A DNA stretch of 64,000 nucleotides from Mya arenaria. Lineage: Eukaryota > Mollusca > Bivalvia > Myida > Myidae. The translations under genes and the position numbers were made by a program. Each line of letters starts with the position of its first letter. The stretch's first letter is position 1. The stretch is taken from NCBI RefSeq assembly GCF_026914265.1, contig NC_069123.1, forward strand, positions 49,546,949-49,610,948. The letters run 5' to 3'. The notes beneath the pieces are model-generated. The model was not told the origin of the DNA. It worked only from the letters and a program-made list of their open reading frames with translations, and searched no databases. Below, in pieces: positions 1 to 11,231 of this stretch.

Positions 1-180
1 ATGCATTTTAGCGCCACTTTAAGAAGAGTACAGATATCTATTGTATTTGTGTCACTGTTGGTTTAAGTAGCAAAACCTAGTATTCACATTTTTCCTGTGT
101 TATTTAAGTAGTAATAAATGACATCCCCTTAGTTTTGTAATATCGATTTTTAACCCATTCACTGCATACCTATGCTGTTG

Positions 181-248
181 AAAATAGTACAGTATAAGAT
201 AAGACGCCACCTTTAAAAGCGGCGTCTTATCTTATACTGTACTATTTT
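181..248. repeat. Perfect hairpin, 28-bp stem
   Basis: Positions 181-208 are the exact reverse complement of 221-248, with a 12-base loop between them. The stem contains GTACAGTATAAGATAAGACG. The pairing stops abruptly at both ends. It looks like a very short foldback or MITE remnant. There is no T-run or gene context to make it a terminator. Confidence 0.85.
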
Positions 249-511
249 GCAATGATTGATGTTTCCGAGTAAGCAGTTTCGGAAAAGACAGTTTTATTTA
301 ATCATCCCTCTGATTTATTTCGTTAAATTTTTTTATCATAAAGTAGTCCCGGTCGATATTTTATAATTTGGCTCGGAAAGGGATAAACTAATGTGCTTAT
401 CTTATTCTTTCTGAGATTTTTTTTTAACCTTCAAGCACAAACAAGCCATCAAGCACAAACAAGCCATCGTTGGCGGGGGATATCTTTTCACTGAAAATGC
501 TTGTTTTATCC

Positions 512-1165
512 GGAGTATAACTTGAAAGGTATACAAGAACCATAACTCTATTTCAGCTGATAACAGAGTTACTGCCCTTTGTTACTTTTTTCTTGTCCGC
601 AGCATAACTTAAAAACTATGGGATGGGATTTAATAAAACATCATACAGTGATAGATCATAATGAGAGGGAGTGCAGTGTACAGGAACCGCAATTCTATTT
701 CAGCTTATTACATAGTTAGTGCCCTTTGTTACTTTTTCTTGTCCGGAGCATAACTTGAAAACTATTATATGGAATTTAATAAAACTTCATACAGTGATAG
801 ATCATAATAAGAGGGAGTGCAGTGTACAGGAACCGCAATTCTATTTCAGCTAATTACAGAGTTACTGCCCTTTGTTTTTGTTTTTTTGTCCTGAGCATAA
901 CTTGAAAACTATTGGATGGAATTTAATAAAACTTCATACAGTGATAGATCATAATGAGAGGAAGTGTAATGTACAGGAACCGCAATTCTTTTTCAGCCAA
1001 TTACAGAGTTATTGCCCTTTGTTACCTTTTTCTTGTCCGGAGCATAATTTGAAAACTATTGGATGGAATTTAATAAAACTTCATACAGTGATAGATCATA
1101 ATGAGAGGGAGTCCAGTGTACAGGAATTGCAATTCTATTTCAGCTAATTACAGAGTTACTGCCTT
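512..1165. repeat. Tandem repeat, about 146-bp unit
   Basis: Four near-complete copies start near 602, 748, 894 and 1040, after one shortened degenerate copy. The shared core reads 'GCATAACTTGAAAACTATTG', then 'CATACAGTGATAGATCATAA', and ends near 'TTACAGAGTTACTGCC'. A 91-residue open frame (872-1147) is only this repeat read through and is not proposed as a gene. Confidence 0.85.
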
Positions 1166-1370
1166 AGGAGAAAGAATTCCAAGGCCATAAAAATTCATTA
1201 ATTTTGTCAAATCTTTATGAAACTTGCTCAGAATATTTGTCTGCTTGTTGTCTTAAACATTTGTGAATATGGGTCACCTCAGATCAAAAACTAGGTCACT
1301 AGGTCAAATCTTAGGAAATATTATCCTGATGTCATAATATTTTTTTTTAAAAATCATGAACCTTTTCATG

Positions 1371-1494
1371 AAACTTTTACATTTTTTTCTCCAGGATATC
1401 TTTGTCACATTTAAGTATAATAGATTTTCAAGAAACTTTTACATTTTTTTCTCCAGGATATCATAGTCACATTAAAGTATAATAGAATTTAAGC
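1371..1494. repeat. Two-copy direct repeat, 62-bp period
   Basis: The block beginning 'AAACTTTTACATTTTTTTCT' and containing 'CCAGGATATC' occurs at 1371 and again at 1433. Flanking text such as 'CTAGGTCACTAGGTCAAATC' near 1300 and 1610 is typical of dispersed mollusc repeats. No gene is seen between the 146-bp array and the first PUS3-like exon at 2367. Confidence 0.7.
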
Positions 1495-2837
1495 ATAAAT
1501 TACAGTTTTTTGCTGCAGGATATTGATTTTTTTTTCAGTTTTCATGACATTTGGTTACTTTACATACATACTCAGTATAAATATGGATCTTTTTGGTTAA
1601 AAATACTAGGTCACTAGCTCAAATCCTCGGTTTGCAAAATTGCATCGTCAAATAAAAATCCGGCTTTAATGCGGCGTTGCCGCATTGGCGTCTTGTTTAA
1701 GAGAATACGCCACATTTTATAATAGATTTTACAATCGATTATCGACAATACTTGATCATCATTTTATCCTGATCAACAACACTTATGGCTTTAAGTTATG
1801 AGTTGGATGAAATCCATGCTCCGTTGGTGGAAACTGTATTGTATTTCTTTATAAACTGTTTGCCAAAACCGTAGAAGTGTGGACTTGTTGCAGACTCTTG
1901 AATGTAAGACCTTTGACCTCCAATCTCTGGCTCATCACTGAAAATACTACCTGTATTCTGGTAGGTAAATATGAGGTCATATCATCTGCTTTACTCTGGC
2001 GCACTTTAAAAGCAGGGTTGCCCTTACGTGGGTTTCATTCTGCCTGTGCGCTAAGCCCCACTACCTTACAAGACTGATACCCTTACTTGGGTCAAAGACG
2101 ATGGGGGCGTAAATAAACATCATACATTCCAATCTATAGAAGTTTTGCTATGTATACCAAGTTACACGAAAGTATTGTCACATAGCATTGGTGTCTTTGA
2201 TGATGTGAAAAACTCTAACATTTTCCCTAAATCTGAAATTGTAACATATATTTAGATAACACATTCAAAACTGGCAAGGTCTGAGCAGTTGACATGTTTG
2301 AAGTACATTGATGAATGGGGAAAGAGGATTCCTACGGTATACCGTCAACCAATGGTATCATTTCAGGTTCAGCTGCAGGAGAAGAACGTACAAGTATTTC
2401 TTCCCTAAAGTAGACCTAAATATACTGGTAAGAAATAAACCTGGGGCAGTATTCATAAAACATCTCAAGTCATTTCTTAATTTGAGTCAATTTTCTAAAA
2501 CGTTCATAGTCAAATTAAAAGAATTCAGTGTTCTTTTACATAAAAGTATGTAACTTGAATTAAAGCAATGAAAATAAAATATGTCAGATTGTATTAAGTT
2601 AATATATCATGATAAGTTTGATACTTCATTGAAGAAAATGAGGAGTAAGGAATTGACTTCAGATGCTTTATTAAGATCAGCCCTGGACATTATATATAGA
2701 ATATATGCATATACCGTATAGTTTGTTGTGTCCTGACTGTATTTTTGTCATATTTTAAAATGACTTTGCACATGTGTTCGGAAGGTAAAGACGATGTGTT
2801 GAGTGTAAGACCCACATCCCTACCTCAAAGATAAAGC

Positions 2838-3020
2838 ATGTCCGGTTAGCCATTGGTTAGTACACTCCCTTCTGACCTAGGCAATCTGGGTTGGTTTAAC
2901 AGCATGTGAGTTTGATTTGTGGTTACCATGGTTACCAACCAAGTGGGTTTTCTCCAAGTACTCTCTTTTACCCCTCAACAAGACCACATACTCGCACAAC
3001 CTTGTGCCAACAAAAGTGAT
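2838..3020 (+). mobile_element. tRNA-derived SINE, degenerate copy
   Basis: It begins GTCCGGTTAGCC and carries a decayed A-box (TTAGCCATTGGTTAGTA) and B-box region, then 'CATGTGAGTTTGATTTGTGG', 'AAGTGGGTTTTCTCC' and 'CTCGCACAACCTTGTGCC'. The same order is seen in the better copy at 48208-48464 (minus strand). It sits in a PUS3 intron. Confidence 0.75.
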
Positions 3021-3940
3021 TAATTTTATGTTGTAATAACTTGTAAGCTCTTGTTTAAGGCAAAAATGCTTAAAAGATTTTTTGGGTAGCAAACTCCAAA
3101 GGAAACTAAGAAGATGCACTTCTACTCCCAAATAAGATGTACCATACTTAATTTTAATTTACCAAAAAGGAAGAATATACATGTATAAAACAGCATATTT
3201 CTTATGAAGGATAGCATGTTTAATTTGAAAGAAAGGTGCAGAAAACACTGTATTTCTACCTTATGAAATGATAGTTGATCACTGTCAATCTGTAGGACTC
3301 ACCAGTCATTTAATATTTGTGCGTTTTCATCTTTTAAATACACAGTTACAATCTTGTTACCAGTAATATATTTTCCACAAATGCATTATATAGTAAGCAG
3401 TTAAAGGTTTATTACTCAAAATTTGTTTGTTATATATGTTTATGTATTGATTTTAAATACGAATATGTTTATGTATTGAATTCAAATACGAGTGTGACTT
3501 TAAAAAATGTTTGATTTTCATGTAAATTTCCTGATTTTATGATTTTTTTGAATTCAACACAGCTCATGGAAGAAGCCGGCAAAAAATTGATTGGCGAATA
3601 TGACTTCCGCAACTTCTGCAAGTTCAATGTTAAAGATGGCATTACAAACTATGTTCGAAAAATCATGGAGGTTGAAGTCAAGACTCTAGATGAGACCGAT
3701 GACGGATTCACAATGTGCGAACTCACCATCGTCGGGAGGGCGTTCCTGTGGCATCAGATTCGCAGCATCTTTTCTGTGCTGTTCCTTGTTGGCAAAGGGA
3801 AAGAATCGGTTGAAGTATGTATTTGGTTTTTGTCTAGTTATCTCCCTTACATTGTGTTTAGTTAATAGAAAACGTCTTAAAATTTGCTAATTGATGCAAG
3901 CACACAAAGTAAGGTCAATTCAAGTAATTATGTCACCCCC

Positions 3941-4835
3941 TTTCATGGGGAGACATATTGTTTTGGCCCTGTCCGTCGGTCAGTCCGTCAGTCAGTCTTC
4001 GTTTCTGCTCAATAATGATGGAACGCTTAGACCAAGGAATTTGGTATGCTAGTAGTTGGTCATGACTAGTATTGATTTTTGGTTCACTAGGTCAAATGTC
4101 AAGGTCACCATGACCTTGAGGTGAAGAATTGGTTTCCGCTCAAATACTTAAGACCCTTTGGGTCCAGGAACTTCATACTTGGAATGCTAGTTGTTCATGA
4201 CTAGAAGATGACCCCTATTGATTTTGAGATCAAAAGGTCAAAGGTCAAGGTTACCTTCAGGTAAAAAACAATATGTTGGCAATGACCTTAAGTTAAAAAT
4301 GGTTTCTGCTCAATAACTTTAAAACGCTTTTCCCCAGAAACTTAATACTTGCTATACTAGTTAGTCATGACTAGTATGTGACTTCTATTGATTTTGAGAT
4401 TAGTAGGTCAAAGGTCAAGGTTGCCATGACCTTGAGGTGAAGTAACATTTACCGCTTAGTAACAGAAGAACACTTGCACCCAAGAACTTAATACTTGGTA
4501 TACAAGTTGGTCATGTAGATGATCCCTAATGATTTTGTAATCAGTAGGTCAAAGGTCAAGGTCACGATAACCTTGAGCAGAAAAATGGTTTCCGATCAAA
4601 AATTGAGCGCCCAGAAATTTAATACAATGCAAACTTTGTTTACATTTTCCAAGATTAATCAACAACACTTTTTTCTCTTCACTATTCAATACAGGTGAAT
4701 AAACCAAACTTCACTGTTAGTTTGTCTCCAGTCCAAAATTACTAATTTCACGTCCATCATTTATTTTTTCTCAGCTATGACCACACAATAGGGGAGACAA
4801 GGACAAAAGAGCAATCTCTAGTTTTAATAATTGCA
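3941..4835. repeat. Interspersed repeat with internal GGTCAAGG-type tandem units
   Basis: It starts near 'CATGGGGAGACATATTG' followed by alternating GTCCGTCGGTCAGTCCGTCA, and ends near 'AGGGGAGACAAGGACAAAAG'. Between them are about four diverged units of roughly 150 bp, each with 'AGGTCAAAGGTCAAGGT', 'CCATGACCTTGAGGTGAA' and 'GGTTTCCGCTCAATAACTT'. This is a common molluscan style of interspersed repeat. It lies wholly inside the PUS3 intron after the 3563-3814 exon. Confidence 0.7.
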
Positions 4836-5699
4836 ATTCAATACAAGTAATTCTCCTCATAGTTTATACTTTTTTAAATGAAGGAAACAAGGTAGAAATA
4901 ATTACAAATCAATGGATGCAACAAGTTTGCCATATAGCATTTACCATCGAAAAGTTTAAGTGTATTAAACCGTTTTTGCTTTAAATAATGGAATTCTCAC
5001 AAAATGTTTTATACTTGTTGCAATTGAGACACTAATTTTGACTTCAAAATAATTTCGAAAAAGTAATTTCGGATTTTTGATGTAAATTTTTATCAAACAA
5101 AGAAAAAACTAAAATCGAAACCGAAAAATAAATTGGAAATATTGGTATTTTTTATAAATGATGTTTAGATTAATGGTGATTAAATGTTATCAGATTTATA
5201 CAATAGCAATCCATGTACTTATTTTCCAGGTTGTTGATGAACTTCTGAACATTGAGAAAAATCCGCGCCTTTGTGCTTGTATGACGCTGACTTTGGAGGA
5301 GAATTTGAGTGGATTTACGAAGCTGGTAAGTTATTATAACACAGATCTTATTTCACCTAATTAGTAACTTATACGGTTTATAGAATGTTTTGCAGGATAC
5401 AGGATTCTCATTTTGACATTTTTTGCATGCCCACATTTAAATGAAAAAAGGTTAAGGTATTGTCATGGTCTGGGTGTTGTTGTTGGCATTCTCAGAGTAT
5501 GATATCTGTTGACTTGGCAAAAACCAAATATACTGTTCAAGAAATCATTCAAAGGAAACTTGGTACACATGTTGCCAGAGTCAAAACGCTTGTGAGTTAC
5601 ACTTTAACAAGGCCCATAACTCTGGCTTGAGGAGTACAATCGTTTTTTGACATACTTTAATTGCAGTTTTGTTCTTGTACAATAACCTCGTAATTCTTA

Positions 5700-5975
5700 A
5701 CTGTGATTATGTTATGTGTATGTTTGGTTATTTAGTGTTATTGCTTTTGGCGATATTTATTACCGATAACAACTAAACACTTTTGGATGTATAAATGATC
5801 TCAAAGGAGAAAATTGGCGGTAATTAACCAAACGCAAATAACGAGGGGAATAAACAGCGGGCTGTTTGAATCAATGATTGATTATGACGAAATATAATTG
5901 TCACCGATTTCAGACCAAACCAATCAATGTTTAATTATAATGGATCATCAGAACATCACTACTTATGAGTCAAGC
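5700..5975. repeat. Dispersed repeat, copy 1
   Basis: It shares an ordered set of words with 9690-10020: 'TCAAAGGAGAAAATTGG', 'CCAAACGCAAA', 'CAATTGTCACC'-like text, 'ACCAATCAAT', 'TGATCATC' and 'GAACATC'. The two copies are clearly related but diverged. There is no coding potential. Confidence 0.65.
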
Positions 5976-6110
5976 ATTCTTAGTACTATATGAAAAATAA
6001 AAAGTCTGTGAGTCCCAAAGCAGAGGTAAAAGTCCAATAAAGGATTTTAGTCAAAATGCATAAAATCTTATATCTGTATATAAAAGTCGAGAATGGAGAC
6101 AAATGATTTT

Positions 6111-6980
6111 TAGCTCTACTGGCATAAGGCCAGAAGAGCTTATGCGATGGTAATGTGTACGTAGTATGTCAGTCCGTCCGTACGTGCGTCTGTAAACAAT
6201 TTCTTGTTAATGCGATACAATCTTCAGTTTTGATTGTATCTGGATGAAAATTGTGCAGTATTTAGATAATAATAAGAGCTCGGTTCCTTTCGAAAACCAG
6301 CCATATCCGCTCATGTATGCCTATATTATGGGCCTTGAAAGTTTTAAAGAAATGCTACTTTTAGTTAAACTATTTTTAGCCAGGTCTGCATGAGTGATTT
6401 CTATTTTTAGCAAAGTTTAAATGTTCTGTACTGGTTCACAGGTTTGGTATACTTGAATTTAGAATGTTTGAAAATCTTTTTGTCGGAACCAGCTTTGCAA
6501 ACACTTGCGTTTTTTATTAAGGCATCACAAGGCTCAAAATATGCCCCTGGGGCCAAAGCTGGTCCCACCCCTTTTGACCTTTTTTTATTCTTAAAGCTTC
6601 AGCAATGATATTCAGACCATGTCTACAGTTTTGCAAATTAGCATCAATGTTGTCCTCTGATGCCCTTGACTTTGACCTTTTGACCAACTTTTTTTAATTT
6701 TAGAACTACAGAAATTTTTACCATGAGTACAGTTTAGAAAGCATTTTTTTTTGTCAGATGACCTTTACTTGGCACATATTAAAATAGTTCATGCAACTAA
6801 TCTGCTTACAATACTTTCTGGGCTCAGATGTTGAACGTGCAACGTTTTCAGGTAACCCAAACACAAAACGTGAACTATATGTCTGTTGCCTTTTACCCAT
6901 ACATAGATGCTCTGAATTAAAAAGACCACAAAAGCAATGCCAGTAGAGAGCATAGGCCCTTATGGGCCTCTTGTTTTTAT
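6111..6980. mobile_element. Non-autonomous element with CAAGAGGC / GGCCAGTRGAGC ends (read on minus)
   Basis: CTCTACTGGC at 6114-6123 is inverted as GCCAGTAGAG at 6939-6948. On the minus strand the element starts CAAGAGGCCCATAAGGGCC and ends GGCCTTATGCCAGTAGAGC, followed by TAAA. The same terminal words bound the larger insertion at 55256-57206. No ORF of note. It lies in the PUS3 intron before the 7576 exon. Confidence 0.7.
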
Positions 6981-7789
6981 TTCCTCAACTTTACATTCAT
7001 TTTAAATATTGGCTTATTTTCAATATACTCAAGTTTTTATCAAAATAACAAAATATGACTAAGATATTTTCAATTTACGACCTAAATTGACTTAGATTTT
7101 TATTGGACGGGTTCCAGGACTGCGAAAACCAAGTTAATGGAAACATCTTGTGGCATATTTATTTTTATATTTCAAGTTGTTTAAGTTAAGTTGCAGTCGA
7201 TAATTGGATGCAAACAAATCAAGCAAGCATTTGCAATGGTCAATTTAAAGAAATGAGATAGCACAATAGCCCTGTTGTTGGTTCTTGAAAACAGATTGTT
7301 CAGATTGTTGTGAAAGTAAACAATGTGACTGTTGTTAACTTGTAGACATAAACAGTTGATGATATCCTCATATGTATTTGAATAAGACAGATACTGTTAA
7401 AACAGCATTTGTAACAAATACTGCAGATCACAAGTGAATTCATTAATCTTCTAGAGAAGTTAAGACTTAAAAGTTAACACTTCTGTAATTATTACTTGCT
7501 TACTTTAACAAATTTCTAAACAATTGACCCAGTATTTTCAAAACAGTTTTAAGACTTTCCCCATTCATGTTTCAGAATGCCATGAAGACAACCTCACCTC
7601 CCTCCAGCAGCTTTGGGCTGAGCATTCCATCAAGTAAACAAGGAGTTTGAGTTGCCTTATTAGAATTTGTTTTTCAATGGCGTTTGTGCTGGTTCTAAAG
7701 CATGTAATGTGGTGTTTAAATGATTGACAGCGGTCAATTGATTTATTTTTAACTTTATTTATTTTAATCTTTATGTTTTACAACAGTGA

Positions 7790-7935
7790 AGAAAGTAATG
7801 TTAAATTAAGCTTAGTCACACAGTCACACTCATGTCATGTTGCGCGAGAGTGTGGTCTTATGTTGTGGGGGAAATAGGAGAACTCAGAGAAAATTTACTT
7901 ATCCATCTTGCTGACAACCCTGGGTGATCAAACTT
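7790..7935 (-). mobile_element. 5'-truncated SINE tail
   Basis: 'CGCGAGAGTGTGGTCTTATG', 'TTGTGGGGGAAATAGGAGAA' and 'CTTGCTGACAACC' match in order the tail of the SINE at 48208-48464 on the same strand. The tRNA-like head is absent. It stops just before the polypyrimidine tract of the PUS3-like exon at 7970. Confidence 0.65.
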
Positions 7936-8042
7936 TTATTGATAACATCTCTTCTTATTTTTTTCACAGAGCGACAATGGTGAAGAGCATGCTGAATGAC
8001 CTCGAGAAAGCTAAAGTGGAAACAGGTACGGAGGCGTTCTGG

Positions 8043-8281
8043 TTAGGCCTAAAAAAAATTGTTTGGTTAGGGTTACATCCTTTTCAAAAATAGGTAGGGT
8101 AGGTAGGCTTTTTTATTTTTATTTTTTATTAGGCTTTATATTAGAATGTCATTTTAATCGTTGGAAAATGGTGTTAAAGTTATCTTCTGTATAAGCATTT
8201 AAGGTTTTCAACTATAAAGTGAAAAGCAGGAAGGGAGGAAGGGTCGGGTAACCCGAACCAAATGTATTTTTTTTAGGCCTT
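8043..8281. mobile_element. MITE with AGGCCTAAAAAAAAT termini
   Basis: The left end TTAGGCCTAAAAAAAATTG... with 'GGTTAGGGTTAC' is inverted at the right end as '...GTCGGGTAACCCGAACC' plus 'ATTTTTTTTAGGCCT'. The element starts 17 bp after a PUS3-like exon. The same end motifs flank the larger insertion at 53439-54724. Confidence 0.7.
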
Positions 8282-9290
8282 ATATTTATTTTCACACAAC
8301 TTTTTGAATAGCTTAAAGCTCATGTGAGTTACTGATGTTAATCACTTTCAAGTCAATTGCCTATGCAGAAACTACTACTGTGGCCTTTCTATGAGGCCAA
8401 GAGAATGTTCCCCTAGTTTTTAAACCTGAGACCTGTTCAAGTTCACAGCTGGGATACGGGCGGACACTTTCACATTTTTTTAAGTTTGTCTGTCGTTCAG
8501 CCACAATTGTAGCGGTATTTGAGTGCATTAATGTTAATGTTGTCATCACAGTTTGTCAGCAATTGCAAAACCCTATGATTTAGAAATCATTCAGAATATT
8601 GACATTACACTTGGTTAGTATTTGACAAATGCTGTTCCAAAAGTGCGCATTATTTTTGATAAACCAATATATTGCTTCATACAACAGAAATGGTATGAAT
8701 CAATATGTATCCATATGTTAGGGCACTCATTTCAATATCTTTTGCAGAATATGACATAATGGCTTCCCATTTGAATGCATTGGAATAGTGCCTTAATAGA
8801 TCTAATAAAGATAGGTCAAATAATCATTTTATGCATACATGTACGACCATAGTTACACATGGTCACAGTAAAGCTTTTTATCAACTATGGTGAGTGGTGA
8901 CCATTCCAGCCAGGGTTTTGAAGTTCCGGATTTATGTCATGTTTTCAGACTGTGACATTGCGCCCTGGTGTGATCTGAGTCCCCCTTTAGTGATGCAGTC
9001 TGAATGGCTCGTAGAAGACAGGAATCCTAAGGCGCTGATGGAGAGACAGGGAGGCTGTAAGTAGTCCGTACAACAGGGTTGATCAAGTTTAGGAGTAAAC
9101 CTGAAATCGGGATAGAGAGCTTTAAATTTCAGACTATTGTGCAGTTGCAAAGTATTGTGTTTATGCTTGACACTTTGCACTGAAGATGGTACAGAGTACC
9201 TTGAAGATGGTAAGGATGGTGCTGGAAACAACTTAAATAGGGGTCGAAGTCCCTTTATCTCTGCTTTGGGGCGGAATCCTCGTACCTCGT

Positions 9291-9600
9291 AAATAAACGT
9301 TCACCACTGATTTCATCCCTGGCTTAGAACTTCATGCTGTATGCTTCTGAAGAACTTGTCTTCAGTTCCAGTAAATCAAATCTTGGGCGGTACAATAGTA
9401 CATTTTGCAATCGTATAATACACCAGTACATGATCAGTTGTGTTGGGAAATGGTAAAAAAATAAACGTTTACGACTAATTTCATCCTTGGCTTAGAACTT
9501 CATGCTTTATGCTTCTGAAGAACTTGTATTCAGTTACAGTTAATCATATCTTGGCCGGTACAATAGTACTTTTGCAATTGTATAATACACCAGTATGTGT
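9291..9600. repeat. Tandem duplication, about 169-bp unit
   Basis: 'GGCTTAGAACTTCATGCT', 'ATGCTTCTGAAGAACTTGT', 'CGGTACAATAGTAC' and 'GTATAATACACCAGTA' occur in the same order twice, starting near 9291 and 9460, with scattered substitutions. Confidence 0.8.
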
Positions 9601-9689
9601 TCCGTCTGCAAAATAATTAGTGTTGGTATTCAGTTCTAGTTTGAATATCGATAAAAGTAACTGATTATCGATAGTACAATAGGTTCTTG

Positions 9690-10020
9690 ACAAGACCTTA
9701 ATTGTAGTATTATTATTGTGCCCTTAACCATCCGTATGGTAAATGTATGTGTGAAGTTGCCTAGTGTTCTTGTGGCTTTCGGCCATATTAATAACAAAAA
9801 CAACTGAACACTTTCGAATGTATAACTGAAATCAAAGGAGAAAATTGGGAGACATTTTCCAAACGCAAAAAATGAGAGGAAAGAAAAAGCAACTCGCTGC
9901 TTGCTGAATATATGATCGATTCTGACCAAATACAATTCATTGTCACCAATTTCAAGCTCAACCAATCAATTTATGATTATAATTTTTGATTATAATTGAT
10001 CATCGGAACATCGCTGAAAA
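9690..10020. repeat. Dispersed repeat, copy 2
   Basis: Diverged partner of 5700-5975, with the same order of shared words. A minus-strand open frame across it (9636-9965) is repeat-derived and is not proposed as a gene. Confidence 0.65.
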
Positions 10021-10363
10021 TAATCAGTAGTTGGAGACTGCAATAAGTATATAGAGGTCACTTTGGCTGTCTGTTAACCTTCTCTGTCTGTACGTTAATA
10101 TAATTTTAAGACTTAAACTACTTCCGAATCTACAGTTTTTCATGGAACGACTTCACAATTGGTAGAAACCACACCCATGATGAAAAGTAGTTCCTGGCAA
10201 AGTTTTATTGACTTTGATAAAGTTCCATTAATCATCATATATCACAAACTATCGATTGTAAAACGATTGATGTTTATAAATCACAAACTTGAAGAATATT
10301 CATTTGCCCAGACTTGTATTTGTATTCAGATGACCTACCATTGCAGGAGTCCTAATGACTTAA

Positions 10364-10671
10364 AGGCGCACAATATAGGCTGATGCCAAAAGTATTTATT
10401 GTTAGTTTTAAAGCATTTTCATGTCTAACTCATTTGACTCAAATGATAAAAAAGCATATAACAGATAAAAACTACTAACCTTAAAAATTGGGTTTGTGGA
10501 AATAATACCGATGTGGCCACAATTTCCAGAGTTAAAAAATGCAAAAATATTGCTATTTCTTTATCTCTCTACATAAATGATATGCTATTGTTTTTGGTTT
10601 TGATCATTAAATCAAATTCATGAGATAAACATGATTTTTTTTATTTTTGAATCAGCCTGTATTGTGCGCCT
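10364..10671. mobile_element. TTAA-flanked MITE (piggyBac/Kolobok style)
   Basis: The left terminus AGGCGCACAATATAGGCTGA is inverted at the right as 'TCAGCCTGTATTGTGCGCCT' with one mismatch, and a less perfect extension follows. Both sides are flanked directly by TTAA (10360-10363 and 10672-10675). A TTAA duplication is known for piggyBac and Kolobok elements. No transposase is encoded. Confidence 0.8.
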
Positions 10672-11231
10672 TTAAGCCTTTCAAGAGCCCATATTATTAT
10701 AACAAACACATTTGATAAAATGTATACATGGTAACTTACAGAAGCTTCTCTATTTGTTTGTTTGTTTGTGAATGATGTAGAGATGTGTTTTGTGTTGACA
10801 TGTGTATAATCAGGTGCATCAAATGATGCCAATTTTTTATTACAGTGACCCTTGACGAGATGATAGCATCACACGAGTCGAGAAAACAGCGATGAAGAGA
10901 AAATGCTGAAATTGAAGCGCAGGACGAGAGCAGTGAAGAGGAGATGACGTCACGGAAACGTCAACGGCTTGAAATTGATAAGCCTAGCCACATAGATGAT
11001 AAGCCATTTGGAACATTAGATAAACCCAAGTCCGGAGAGAATAAGGATCCTCACATAATTTATGGAAAAAACAATAAAGAAGATGATGACACTGTAAGGG
11101 ACATTGATGGAGAAATTGCTGATATGAAGGCTGATAAAGATATTTGCGGTTCTAAAACCTCTCTTAAAGATAATGGGGAGGAAAACTTGGAGACATCAGA
11201 GAATGGTATGAAAGGAGGAGAGAAAGTGTGA

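Larger units (their letters stand above)
2367..11231 (+). pseudogene. PUS3: tRNA pseudouridine synthase 3 (PUS3-like), unprocessed pseudogene or broken allele, 5' part not found
   Basis: PUS3 (Deg1/TruA family) converts uridine to pseudouridine at positions 38/39 of tRNA anticodon arms. Exon-like blocks, each bounded by AG and GT: 2367-2427 (FSCRRRTYKYFFPKVDLNIL), 3563-3814 (84 codons with DFRNFCKFNV and the family motif FLWHQIRS), 5230-5325 (VVDELLNIEKNPR), 7576-7633 (LTSLQQLWAEHSIK), 7970-8025, 8949-9056, and 10846 onward. Intron phases agree throughout only if the reading frame shifts inside 5230-5325: VVDELLNIEKNPR is in one frame and CLYDADFGGEFEWIYEA in another, with the usual KPQY segment between them missing. 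A TGA at 10893-10895 interrupts the last exon, while the frame stays open to 11231 with a lysine- and acid-rich tail. The catalytic-Asp exon was not found and may lie upstream of the window. The family assignment is strong. 'Pseudogene' is inference; an assembly deletion is less likely given two independent lesions. Confidence 0.82.

Noticed and set aside
872..1147. 91-residue repeat protein
   Set aside because: It is the 146-bp tandem repeat read through; no start context or splice support.
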